Origin: RGEC01 sp964626685
GTDB taxonomy: Bacteria; Bacteroidota; Bacteroidia; NS11-12g; UBA955
Direction of reading: 5' to 3'
Assembly (NCBI GenBank): GCA_964626685.1
Contig: CAZVJY010000023.1
Span: 1-25,676 of the forward strand
DNA length: 25,676 nucleotides
This document shows, in pieces, positions 8,877 through 15,245 of the stretch; positions within the stretch are counted from its first letter, which is position 1, and each line of letters opens with the position of its first letter. A program made the position numbers and the translations under genes. The notes beneath the pieces are model-generated. The model did no database searches, was not told the DNA's origin, and saw nothing but the letters and a program-made list of their open reading frames with translations.

Positions 8877-9775
8877 GGTATATCGAGCACAATGCCATCA
8901 ATATGGAGGCCTGGGATGCCTGCATTGCCCGCAGCAGCCGTCCGCTGATATACGCCGGTTCCACGTATCTCAATACCATTTGCAGCCAAGGCTGGAATGC
9001 TTTGGTGTACGGCAATTATGAAGCGGTTTTTCCCTTGCCGGTAAAACGAAAGTGGGGAGTTTCCGCGGTGTACCAGCCCTTTTTCTGCCAGCAGCTGGGC
9101 CTGTTCGCGCCTCTTGGTTTTCCGCTTGGATACGAGGCATTTCTCCAGGCCATTCCCCGCAGGTTTTTCCGTGTGGATTTACAGCTGAATCCCGGAATTA
9201 AACTGCCCACAAACACCGTATTGCGCACCAATTTGTTACTGAACCTAAACCGTTCCTATCCGGAAATCGCTGCCGGCTACAACACAGATGCACGCAAGAA
9301 TTTGCGCAAATGCAACGATGCCGGAATCCGGGTGGAAGCCTGCACGGATTATGCAGAAGCCATACATCTTTACGGCGCAGTTTGGGGGCCTTTAAACCCA
9401 GTTTTGAAGCAGTTTCACTACAATGCGTTTGAAAATGCCTGTAATGCACTGCAAATGCGCTCAGAGGCCATTTGCCTGCGTGCATACCTGGGTGATGAGG
9501 TAATGGCATACGCCATTTTCCTGCGTTCGCCGCAATACCTGCACTATGTGTGCGCGGCCCCTACCCTGGCCGGACGAAAGCTAGGGGTAATGCATGCCAT
9601 CATTGACTATGTGGTCCGAACCTATGCCGGACAGGCATTGTACCTGGATTTTGAAGGTTCGGAAATTCAGGAGGTGGCGGCGTTTTACCGAAAATTCGGT
9701 CCGGTAGAGGAGCCCTATGGCCGCTACAGCAAATCGGGTTCATTGCTTTTCCTTGCACACCTGCTGGAACGGTAA
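8864..9775 (+). CDS. GNAT-like acyltransferase (FemAB/BioF2-like, 303 aa)
   Basis: Shows features of the double-GNAT acyltransferases of the FemAB/Acetyltransf_6 group: an N-terminal half with STYLNTICSQGWNALVYGN and FPLPVKRKWGVSAVYQPFFCQQLGLF, and a C-terminal half with YNTDARKNLRKCNDAGI, the LHYVCAAPTLAGRKLGVMHAIIDYVV cofactor-loop-like region and LYLDFEGSEIQEVAAFYRKFG. This C-terminal pattern is common in proteins next to polysaccharide-biosynthesis genes. The 13-nt overlap with the deacetylase-like gene suggests that both act on the same glycan or lipid. The acyl donor and acceptor are unknown. Confidence 0.75.
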   Translation: MAGIRYIEHNAINMEAWDACIARSSRPLIYAGSTYLNTICSQGWNALVYGNYEAVFPLPVKRKWGVSAVYQPFFCQQLGLFAPLGFPLGYEAFLQAIPRRFFRVDLQLNPGIKLPTNTVLRTNLLLNLNRSYPEIAAGYNTDARKNLRKCNDAGIRVEACTDYAEAIHLYGAVWGPLNPVLKQFHYNAFENACNALQMRSEAICLRAYLGDEVMAYAIFLRSPQYLHYVCAAPTLAGRKLGVMHAIIDYVVRTYAGQALYLDFEGSEIQEVAAFYRKFGPVEEPYGRYSKSGSLLFLAHLLER

Positions 9776-9813
9776 CATGGCCGCGGGGCTGTTTTAGCAG
9801 GGCTGTACCTGCC

Positions 9814-9844
9814 TTGACTTTTGCCTTAAATTGTTGTAAATTCG
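9814..9844 (+). promoter_or_regulatory. Probable ssrA promoter
   Basis: TTG at 9814-9816, 20 nt spacer, then TAAATTCG at 9837-9844, one mismatch from TAnnTTTG. It places the transcription start a few bases before the mature tmRNA 5' end. Confidence 0.5.
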
Positions 9845-9857
9845 TGGAACGTTCTTT

Positions 9858-10224
9858 GGGGCTGACCGGACTTGACAGGATGAATGGGTGCGGTGTAAGC
9901 ATGTGGTGCTTTGGATGTTGGCACCTGAATCTCAATGTTCAAAACCATAAGAGGCGAAAATAACTACGCCCTCGCTGCCTAATTCGTTGTAATTAGCATT
10001 GCGTGTTGCTCCCGTCGCTTTTGTCTGTGTAACTGACGAAACGGAGCAATCGACGAACACAGGTATGGCCACTCACACCGGCCAGGTGAGCCATTAACAC
10101 GCCGGATAAGGATGGAGTAGGGTTATTTCTGTACCCGCCTCATCCCGACAACAAACAGAAATAAACATGTAGAAAGCGCCAGCAGTCGCATCTCTGGACG
10201 AGGGTTCGATTCCCTCCAGCTCCA
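9858..10224 (+). ncRNA. ssrA: Transfer-messenger RNA (tmRNA)
   Basis: Rescues stalled ribosomes and tags the unfinished protein for degradation. The 5' end GGGGCTGACCGGACTTGACAGG and the 3' end pair as a tRNA-like acceptor (GGGGCTG with CAGCTCC, one G-U), with discriminator A at 10224 and a T arm GAGGG-TTCGATT-CCCTC just before. CCA is not encoded. An internal tag frame is present. The length of 367 nt is normal for a one-piece bacterial tmRNA. The gene is intact although an integrase lies just downstream, as expected when an island integrates at the 3' end and restores it. Confidence 0.96.
9953..9982 (+). other. tmRNA tag reading frame GENNYALAA
   Basis: The codons from 9953 read GGC GAA AAT AAC TAC GCC and then CTC GCT GCC TAA, giving the proteolysis tag GENNYALAA. 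It ends in ALAA, the ClpXP/ClpAP-recognised end, and starts with the resume Gly codon seen in Bacteroidota tags. It follows an A-rich upstream context (AAAACCATAAGA) as usual for resume codons. Confidence 0.9.
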
Positions 10225-10226
10225 CT
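10202..10226 (+). other. Putative attachment core within the ssrA 3' end
   Basis: The T-arm and acceptor end of tmRNA (GGGTTCGATTCCCTCCAGC through the discriminator) is the commonest integration target in ssrA genes. It is flagged here because of the adjacent integrase. The exact crossover cannot be placed without the distal repeat. Confidence 0.45.
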
Positions 10227-10236
10227 GATTAGTTTT

Positions 10237-10314
10237 CGGAATTTTTCGTATTCCTTTGAACCCTTGTCATGGCAAGGGTTTTCTTATTTTTAGCTGCTCG
10301 GAACTTTTCGTTTC
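10237..10314 (+). repeat. Two copies of the GGAAYTTTTCG motif next to the attachment site
   Basis: CGGAATTTTTCGTATT (10237-10252) and CGGAACTTTTCGTTTC (10299-10314) share a core that recurs upstream of the integrase (10490) and of the HTH gene (12686). They flank the ssrA terminator. They could be recombinase or excisionase sites, or operators of a shared regulator. Confidence 0.5.
10259..10284 (+). terminator. Terminator downstream of ssrA
   Basis: An 8-bp stem AACCCTTG and CAAGGGTT around loop TCATGG, followed by TTCTTATTTT. It is placed to end the tmRNA transcript and separate it from the integrase unit. It lies outside the tmRNA gene and so is presumably supplied by the island. Confidence 0.7.
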
Positions 10315-10325
10315 AAACCGCATTT

Positions 10326-10391
10326 TGTTTCACTTCTGTTTCACCTGGGCCCCTGAGTGTTTCACCTGAGCCCCAAAATGCTTCACTTTTG
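10326..10391 (+). repeat. Four helically phased TGYTTCAC direct repeats
   Basis: Copies of TGTTTCAC start at 10326, 10337 and 10358, and TGCTTCAC at 10379, so spacings are 11, 21 and 21 bp, near one and two turns of DNA. The second and third copies are longer, TGTTTCACCTG(G/A)GCCCC. The array lies between the attachment site and the integrase, where arm-type integrase or excisionase sites sit in many tyrosine-recombinase elements. The role is inferred from position and phasing. Confidence 0.7.
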
Positions 10392-10477
10392 GCTGCAATG
10401 CAACGCCAAAGCCAACCCCTGTTGCCAAGACAACCAAAGACCCCAATAATATTCAGGATTCATCCCCACCCTCCCAC

Positions 10478-10515
10478 TTTTAAAAATTTCGGGAACTTTC
10501 TGATCCAACCTTTGC
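10478..10515 (+). promoter_or_regulatory. Probable integrase promoter with GGGAACTTT box
   Basis: TTTTAAAAATTTC followed by GGGAACTTTC (10478-10500) sits where a -33 region would be, ahead of AACCTTTG at 10508-10515, one mismatch from TAnnTTTG. Nearly the same upstream block occurs before the HTH gene at 12674-12704, suggesting coordinate control. Apart from this and the repeats, 10285-10544 has no convincing gene. Confidence 0.45.
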
Positions 10516-10544
10516 CGAAAGCATTTAAACCCATGTAAAAAAAT

Positions 10545-11786
10545 ATGAAACAAATCAAAATTATTACAAAATTCTACTTGAGAGAACTCCAGTCAACCAA
10601 GCAACATGCCATTTACGGCAGGGTCATCATCAACCGCAAAAAAAGCGAATTTGCCACGGGGTTTAAATGTGCTCCCGAGGATTGGGATGAAGCGTTGCAA
10701 CGCTGCCGTACAAAACACAGCCAGATGAATGATGGCCTGATTCAGATTGAGAATAGTATCCTGAACATTAGGCTGAACTACCAAAACAGCAATAAGACAC
10801 TTACTGCAGCTACACTGAAACAAATACTGCTTAATAATCACAAAACCGAATACACCATATTGGAATATGCCCGCTATTACATCAACAAAAGGAAGGGCGA
10901 AGAGGGAGAAAAAGTGATCATCAGGCAAGCCGAAGTGGCCGTAGGTTATCTGGAAGAGTTTCTGATTAAAAACAAATGCGCTGACATGCTATTGGCAGAC
11001 TTCAAGCAAGCTAACCTGCGAGACTTTGAGGTATTTCTGCAAAACAAGAAATATGGTGTGCACAGCAAGCCGTTTAAGACAAACACCATCCATAAATACC
11101 TCACCAAGATAAAAGCGATTTTTATATATGCCTATCAGCAAGAGGTGATAAACAGGAATCCGTTTATGGGGCATCGTATAAAAAAAGAGGTAAGCGAACG
11201 GTCGGGTTTAGACTATTACTATGTCAAAAAGCTCATGCAATTAGACCTCTCAAACCGGCCCGAACTTGAGATAACCCGGGATTGTTTTTTGTTTTGCTGT
11301 TTTACAGGATTAAGATTTAGCTACAGCAGGAAAATATCCCCGAAAAACATGTACTTTGATGAACAAATTGATGCTTACGTACTTTTACGCAGTGAAGAAA
11401 TAACCATGGCTTCCAATAAGAAAGTGGCTAACAGAATCCCATTGGTAGGTAGTGCATTGGATATTATCAATAAATACAAAGACCATCCATTGACGGCCGG
11501 GCTTGACCGACTGCTACCGACTGTTTCCAACCAAAAAACCAATAAAAAGCTGAAGGAGCTGCAAGAGATGATAAACTGGCATGAGGAGCCATTGACCTTT
11601 CACCTGTCCCGCCACACCCTTAGCAGTTCTATAAGCAATGCGGGCACCGACGGCTCTGATATTATCAAAGATAAAATAATGGGACATGCCAACAACTCTA
11701 TGTCTGCGCGATACTCCCGCAATATTTCAAATATGACGATGCTGAAAAAGCTACGTGAAGTAGAATCCCTAATACTAAGCGCATGA
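10545..11786 (+). CDS. int: Tyrosine recombinase/integrase, Bacteroidetes type (413 aa)
   Basis: Site-specific recombinase presumed to integrate and excise the island at ssrA. Three parts are visible: an N-terminal arm-binding-like domain (about 1-100, with HAIYGRVIINRKKSEFATGF and PEDWDEA), a SAM-like core-binding domain (about 105-205, TILEYARYYINKRK to YAYQQEVINRNPF) and the catalytic domain. Catalytic residues appear intact: R257 in FTGLRF, a Lys near 292-293 (SNKKVANRIPL), H353 and R356 in HLSRH, H381 in IMGHANNS and nucleophile Y390 in SARYSRN. The start ATG at 10545 gives normal family length. Its stop overlaps the next start (ATGA). Confidence 0.93.
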   Translation: MKQIKIITKFYLRELQSTKQHAIYGRVIINRKKSEFATGFKCAPEDWDEALQRCRTKHSQMNDGLIQIENSILNIRLNYQNSNKTLTAATLKQILLNNHKTEYTILEYARYYINKRKGEEGEKVIIRQAEVAVGYLEEFLIKNKCADMLLADFKQANLRDFEVFLQNKKYGVHSKPFKTNTIHKYLTKIKAIFIYAYQQEVINRNPFMGHRIKKEVSERSGLDYYYVKKLMQLDLSNRPELEITRDCFLFCCFTGLRFSYSRKISPKNMYFDEQIDAYVLLRSEEITMASNKKVANRIPLVGSALDIINKYKDHPLTAGLDRLLPTVSNQKTNKKLKELQEMINWHEEPLTFHLSRHTLSSSISNAGTDGSDIIKDKIMGHANNSMSARYSRNISNMTMLKKLREVESLILSA

Positions 11787-12670
11787 CAAACGAATCTGAA
11801 ATGCAGCGAATGATCGCTAATTATAGAGAGAAAGTCAGCCTGGCAGAGCGTATGTTGCTTGACAATGTTGACGATGTTTTTGGAGATATTTTGAAATTAA
11901 AAAAATTTATGTCCAATAAGGGCCATGACACATTTGACAGCGAAGAGGAGAAATCGGATTTATTAAAGCTTTTTTGTGTTTTTTATGAGATTCTGCCCTT
12001 CGCCTGTTTAAGTGCAGATCCGATGGTAAAGGAAGTAATAGTAGCTAAACAGACTATGGTGGAAATACCCCTGAGGCCCTTATTACGCTCTTTTTTCACA
12101 CCACTGGATACCATTATTAACGAGGTAGAGCGATTGGGTCAATTGGGATTTGAATTTGACACATCGTTGCTACTGCGCAATGCCGTTAATACCCTAACAG
12201 GCAATTTTCTCAAGCAGTTTCAGTGGAACTATGAAATGACAACATGGAGATACGATGTGAGTGTGACATATCTGAGATATTTGGGGCAGACGCAAATAAC
12301 CATGCCTGACGTTGATATCAATAAAATTGATCGCTCCTCCTGGCAGGCATTTCCGGACGATGTCAAATCTTCCAAACCTATACGTTGCAGAAATTTCAAA
12401 GATTTCGTGCTGATGAATAAACCTTCTGACGAACACCTAATCAATTTTATGTTCCTGGACAGCCTGGGGTTTGTAAAATCCGAACCTATTATTTGCAAAT
12501 ATAGTAGTGGGAAAATATGGCACTTTTTAAAACAGCATGCTGCGCTAATAAATATAATATATCCCAATTATTACAAAACCGATATAGCCAATTTTGTCAA
12601 TAATCGTGACTATCTTGGCGCAAGGAAAAAAATTATCCGTAAGCTTAACTACGAATTCGTTAAAGTATGA
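11783..12670 (+). CDS. Unknown protein co-expressed with the integrase (295 aa)
   Basis: Not recognised. It overlaps the integrase stop by 4 nt (ATGA), so it is translationally coupled to it. The protein is soluble, mostly helical in the first two thirds (acidic and leucine-rich: NVDDVFGDILKLKKF, SDLLKLFCVFYEILPF, PLLRSFFTPLDTIINEVERLGQLGF), then more basic (FVNNRDYLGARKKIIRKLNYEFVKV). No signal peptide, membrane segment or zinc motif is seen. The position between int and a small HTH gene suggests a regulatory or directionality role; an RteC-like regulator was considered but no match was recognised. Confidence 0.75.
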   Translation: MTNESEMQRMIANYREKVSLAERMLLDNVDDVFGDILKLKKFMSNKGHDTFDSEEEKSDLLKLFCVFYEILPFACLSADPMVKEVIVAKQTMVEIPLRPLLRSFFTPLDTIINEVERLGQLGFEFDTSLLLRNAVNTLTGNFLKQFQWNYEMTTWRYDVSVTYLRYLGQTQITMPDVDINKIDRSSWQAFPDDVKSSKPIRCRNFKDFVLMNKPSDEHLINFMFLDSLGFVKSEPIICKYSSGKIWHFLKQHAALINIIYPNYYKTDIANFVNNRDYLGARKKIIRKLNYEFVKV

Positions 12671-12673
12671 ACA

Positions 12674-12714
12674 TTTTAAAATTTCCGGGAACTTTTCGGT
12701 ATTTATTTTGGAGG
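12674..12714 (+). promoter_or_regulatory. Promoter/operator region of the HTH gene with GGGAACTTTTCG box
   Basis: TTTTAAAATTTCC plus GGGAACTTTTCGG (12674-12699) repeats, with a one-base shift, the block in front of the integrase, and is followed by TATTTATTTTGG, near the TAnnTTTG consensus. GGAGG at 12710-12714 lies 13 nt before the ATG, a little far for a ribosome binding site but notable in a phylum that seldom uses one. Confidence 0.45.
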
Positions 12715-12727
12715 TATAATCATATTT

Positions 12728-12916
12728 ATGGACAAAAAATTTACATTTTTAACCGAAAAACAGGCCATGGAATTGCTTGGCAAAAAGCGCACATGGTTTC
12801 ACGTAATGAAAAAAAGGGGTCTTAAGTACTACAAACCTAAGGGAACCGCCACTGTTTGGTACAAGGAGGAGGACTTATATAGCTTCATCCAGGATGGCGC
12901 CTGCAATTCCGACTGA
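12728..12916 (+). CDS. Excisionase-like helix-turn-helix protein (62 aa)
   Basis: A small basic protein with the layout of the HTH_17/MerR-like DNA-binding domain of excisionases: FLTEKQAMELLGKKRTWFHVMKKRGL forms the helix-turn-helix, YYKPKGTATVWYKEEDLYSFI forms the wing and the following helix. Proteins of this type control recombination directionality or act as repressors in Bacteroidota integrative elements. It is transcribed in the same direction as the integrase and closed by two hairpins downstream. Which of the two jobs it has cannot be told. Confidence 0.8.
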   Translation: MDKKFTFLTEKQAMELLGKKRTWFHVMKKRGLKYYKPKGTATVWYKEEDLYSFIQDGACNSD

Positions 12917-12949
12917 CAAGGCCATTTAGAAACTTGCTAAACAGCTCGA

Positions 12950-12983
12950 AAAAGCCAACTGCCCGCGGTAGTTGGCTTTTTTG
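12950..12983 (+). terminator. Rho-independent terminator after the HTH gene
   Basis: An 11-bp stem AAAAGCCAACT and AGTTGGCTTTT around loop GCCCGCGGT, followed by more T residues. It closes the int-HTH unit. Confidence 0.88.
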
Positions 12984-12984
12984 T

Positions 12985-13020
12985 AAATAATGGAGGGTTG
13001 CAAATCCTCCATTATTTTTT
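12985..13020. terminator. Second, bidirectional terminator
   Basis: A 12-bp stem AAATAATGGAGG and CCTCCATTATTT around loop GTTGCAAAT, flanked by T residues on the plus-strand side. It lies between convergent units and can also stop the minus-strand cluster that ends at 13031. Confidence 0.8.
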
Positions 13021-13030
13021 TGATGGTCTT

Positions 13031-13252
13031 TCAGGGGAAAATCTTATTTCCGATTCTCTTGCGGGGATATTCCCTACACTCCCCCAGTTGTAGTGGCTGC
13101 CGCACGAATTTCCCGGGCGCGCGCAGCTCAATGTCGCAAATAATTTCCTTGGATTGCTCGGCTAGGGTATCCTACAGTGTCCCTATCGCCTGTAGGATGG
13201 CATCAAGGAGTATTACGGATACTGGTTCATATTTTTTGGCTTTCATGATCAT
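13031..13252 (-). pseudogene. Small ORF interrupted by an in-frame TAG
   Basis: On the minus strand an ATG at 13250-13252 (or 13244-13246) opens a frame reading MKAKKYEPVSVILLDA and continuing to LQAIGTL, then a TAG at 13172-13174, then a further 46 sense codons in the same frame (DTLAEQSKEIICDIEL through RKRIGNKIFP) to a TGA at 13031-13033. The downstream half has ordinary codon and amino acid use and no good start of its own except an internal GTG. It overlaps the end of the one-TM gene by about 20 nt, like the other tightly packed genes here. It may be a recent nonsense mutation, a base-call error or rarely a read-through stop. No family recognised. Confidence 0.55.
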
Positions 13253-13514
13253 CTTTATTTTGGGTGCTGTTGATGTAGCCTGCAAACAGAACACCTGCTG
13301 TAAATAAGAATATTATTGTTGGTACAACCCATTTTCTATTGCTTTTGGGAACAGGCTCGGGATTGACAGTTAAGGGCGGCGGTTCGGAACCTGATAACGG
13401 GGTATTGCGTTGTACTGGTGTTTTAATCATGTATTTTATTACATGCGGGTTGGATTGCAGCTCGGCCATGGAGAGCGCGCCTGCAGGGTATGGGTTATTA
13501 AATAGGTAATTCAT
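13227..13514 (-). CDS. Small single-pass membrane protein, unknown (95 aa)
   Basis: Not recognised. The N-terminal about 60 residues are soluble and proline-rich (SGSEPPPLTVNPEPVPKSNRK), then one hydrophobic segment at about 63-81 (WVVPTIIFLFTAGVLFAGYI) and a short charged tail (NSTQNKDDHESQKI). The basic residues just before the segment suggest the N terminus is cytoplasmic. Its start overlaps the stop of the zinc-ribbon gene by 4 nt (ATGA), so the two are translationally coupled. Confidence 0.7.
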   Translation of the reverse strand: MNYLFNNPYPAGALSMAELQSNPHVIKYMIKTPVQRNTPLSGSEPPPLTVNPEPVPKSNRKWVVPTIIFLFTAGVLFAGYINSTQNKDDHESQKI

Positions 13515-13906
13515 TTTAATTGAAATTTTCTAATAAATACAGGTTTGTCTTTTAGTGCTGCGTTATACCGCAACTCGTAATCCATTACGTGGATAATATT
13601 GGGGTATTCGGGGTCTGTTTTGGTTGATTCCATTTGGGTTACACCAACATTGAACTTAAAACCATACTGTACCAGTCTCTCAATGGTTACTGCCGCAGTC
13701 CCGTTTTGTGCGTTTTTCGAATACAGGTACTCTACAACCTTTAGATTTTTTAGGCCGTATTTCCCGAGCTCACGAATGATTTTTTGCTTGTTTCGGCTGC
13801 TTTCCCGTTTGTGCTTTTTGGAGCAGGGTGCACACCGCTTGATGTTGCCATGGGCGTCTTCGGATATGGCCTCGCCACACCGCAGACAATTTTTATATTT
13901 TTCCAT
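13511..13906 (-). CDS. Zinc-ribbon protein, unknown (131 aa)
   Basis: From the ATG at 13904-13906 the protein begins MEKYKNCLRCGEAISEDA and has a four-cysteine zinc ribbon, C7-x2-C10 and C25-x2-C28, followed by a very basic stretch (KKHKRESSRNKQK) and a folded C-terminal part with LKNLKVVEYLYSKN and HVMDYELRYNAAL. An in-frame ATG seven codons upstream (13925-13927) is possible, but the shorter start puts the CxxC at the usual place. The ribbon plus basic patch suggests nucleic-acid binding. No family recognised. Confidence 0.7.
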   Translation of the reverse strand: MEKYKNCLRCGEAISEDAHGNIKRCAPCSKKHKRESSRNKQKIIRELGKYGLKNLKVVEYLYSKNAQNGTAAVTIERLVQYGFKFNVGVTQMESTKTDPEYPNIIHVMDYELRYNAALKDKPVFIRKFQLK

Positions 13907-13985
13907 AACCGCAAAGGAAGCAGTCAAGCGCAGGCTATTTTCAGAGGGTCAAAACGCTGAAACCCTTACTGAGACGTGAAGAGGT

Positions 13986-14798
13986 TTATATATTTTTCGA
14001 TTTGGACGCGGGTTTATTTAAAATAAGGTGCTTTAGGTACTGTTTTTTAGTTTCAGGGCTGCTGATTTTATCGTTGGTTGAAAATAGATATTTATTTACT
14101 CCTTTTTCTAGCCAGCGATTGAAATCTTCATCGGAGTTTGTATAGCTTTTGCTATTAGACCTGACAAATGCGGACTTAACAAACAGGGTGTAATAAAGCT
14201 CCTCAATGTGCGGAATGTTATCTTTCCAGAATGGTACCCACGAAGTAAGATTTTCTCTTACTGTTTCATGGTCAGTATCATGCTTGATCTTCGGAATATT
14301 CTTTAGTGGCTTTAGCAAATCTGTCTCCGTAGCAATGAAAAAAGCGCGATCGGCGTAAATCCCTTTTTTGGCAGCATCATGTGCCTTAATAATGATATTG
14401 TGTATCTGTTTTATCTCGCTTCGAATTTCAGCTATCCTTATATTGTCGCCGGCATATTTGCTCAATTCATCCAGATAAAAAGAGGTTACATGTATATAAA
14501 ATTCATGAAGTTCGGCTTTCAAGTTGTCGTTGCATCGCTTACCGCTCTTGCTTAACATTGTTTTTTTTGCCAAAGGTTTAATTCGATTATTCAGATACTT
14601 TCTAAACAATATTTTTCCTGACTTGGGCAGCTTTTTCGGAACCACAATATATACCATACGACTTGATAAATCAGCCAATCGCTCAAACCAATGTAGAGGT
14701 CTTGTTTTAGTGCCGGGGTAGTGCAGCACTTGTATGTCGAAGTATGATCGGTAATACTCGGGTACAAGCTTATTTTTGGATCCTTTAGGTCGGGGCAT
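13986..14798 (-). CDS. Unknown basic protein with AT-hook-like N terminus (270 aa)
   Basis: Not recognised. It opens MPRPKGSKNKLVPEYY, an AT-hook-like basic motif, and is lysine-rich and helical after that (SSRMVYIVVPKKLPKSGK, LFRKYLNNRIKPLAKK, ELHEFYIHVTSFYLDELSKYAG, IAEIRSEIKQIHNIIIKAHDAAKK). No membrane segment or catalytic motif stands out. It is the first gene of the minus-strand cluster and has a good promoter; 79 nt separate it from the zinc-ribbon gene. Confidence 0.75.
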   Translation of the reverse strand: MPRPKGSKNKLVPEYYRSYFDIQVLHYPGTKTRPLHWFERLADLSSRMVYIVVPKKLPKSGKILFRKYLNNRIKPLAKKTMLSKSGKRCNDNLKAELHEFYIHVTSFYLDELSKYAGDNIRIAEIRSEIKQIHNIIIKAHDAAKKGIYADRAFFIATETDLLKPLKNIPKIKHDTDHETVRENLTSWVPFWKDNIPHIEELYYTLFVKSAFVRSNSKSYTNSDEDFNRWLEKGVNKYLFSTNDKISSPETKKQYLKHLILNKPASKSKNI

Positions 14799-14861
14799 TT
14801 TTTAGTTTGAGGTTAGTGCTTCGAATAAGTCCACAACGTTTACGCGGACACTGTGTAATTA

Positions 14862-14894
14862 CAAATTTAGTAATTGGTAGTTATATCACATCAA
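14862..14894 (-). promoter_or_regulatory. Promoter of the minus-strand unknown cluster
   Basis: On the minus strand TTG (14892-14894) precedes TAAATTTG (14862-14869), a full -7 match, with a 22-nt spacer, slightly long. It leaves a leader of about 55 nt before the ATG at 14798. Confidence 0.55.
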
Positions 14895-15245
14895 CACTTA
14901 ATTTTACATGTGGTTTCTTTAAATTTAAGTGAATTTCCGGAAATGTTCCTTATTTTTACCAATCATTTAAACACGTTAATCATAAGCAGTGACTGGGTTT
15001 AATGAACATACTGAAATTATTGAGGTCCCGATTATGCAATATGTTATGAGTGGCGTTAGATAAGGTACTTGTACTATCCTGAATCATCATGATGAATAAG
15101 GTTATTGAAAGGGATTGGCTGTTCATATTTTTTTGAGTTTTCTCCAAACTCAAGCAGAACGTTTTAAATATTTGTTGCTGACTTATGGTATTGGAGGGTA
15201 TAGCTTTATCAACAAAACAAGACAGGAATCGCCTTACAATTGTTG
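14895..15245. other. Gene-free interval with a 12-bp palindrome
   Basis: No convincing ORF on either strand. ATTTCCGGAAAT at 14933-14944 is a perfect palindrome shared with 16929-16940. A second hairpin (TTGAGTTT/AAACTCAA, 15133-15153) lacks a T-run on either side in the right direction. No terminator is visible for the WYL gene that ends at 15246. Confidence 0.5.

Noticed and set aside
10269..10538. An 89-codon plus-strand ORF between ssrA and the integrase
   Set aside because: Its translation is low-complexity and proline/phenylalanine-rich, it starts within the ssrA terminator and is made by the phased TGTTTCAC repeats; better explained as non-coding attachment-region DNA.
12990..13307. 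A 105-codon plus-strand ORF across the terminators
   Set aside because: It runs antisense to the amber-split gene and the one-TM gene and starts inside a terminator hairpin; the minus-strand frames are more coherent.
15133..15153. Perfect 8-bp hairpin TTGAGTTT/AAACTCAA
   Set aside because: It is not followed by a T-run on either strand in the right direction, and no gene ends next to it, so it is not called a terminator.
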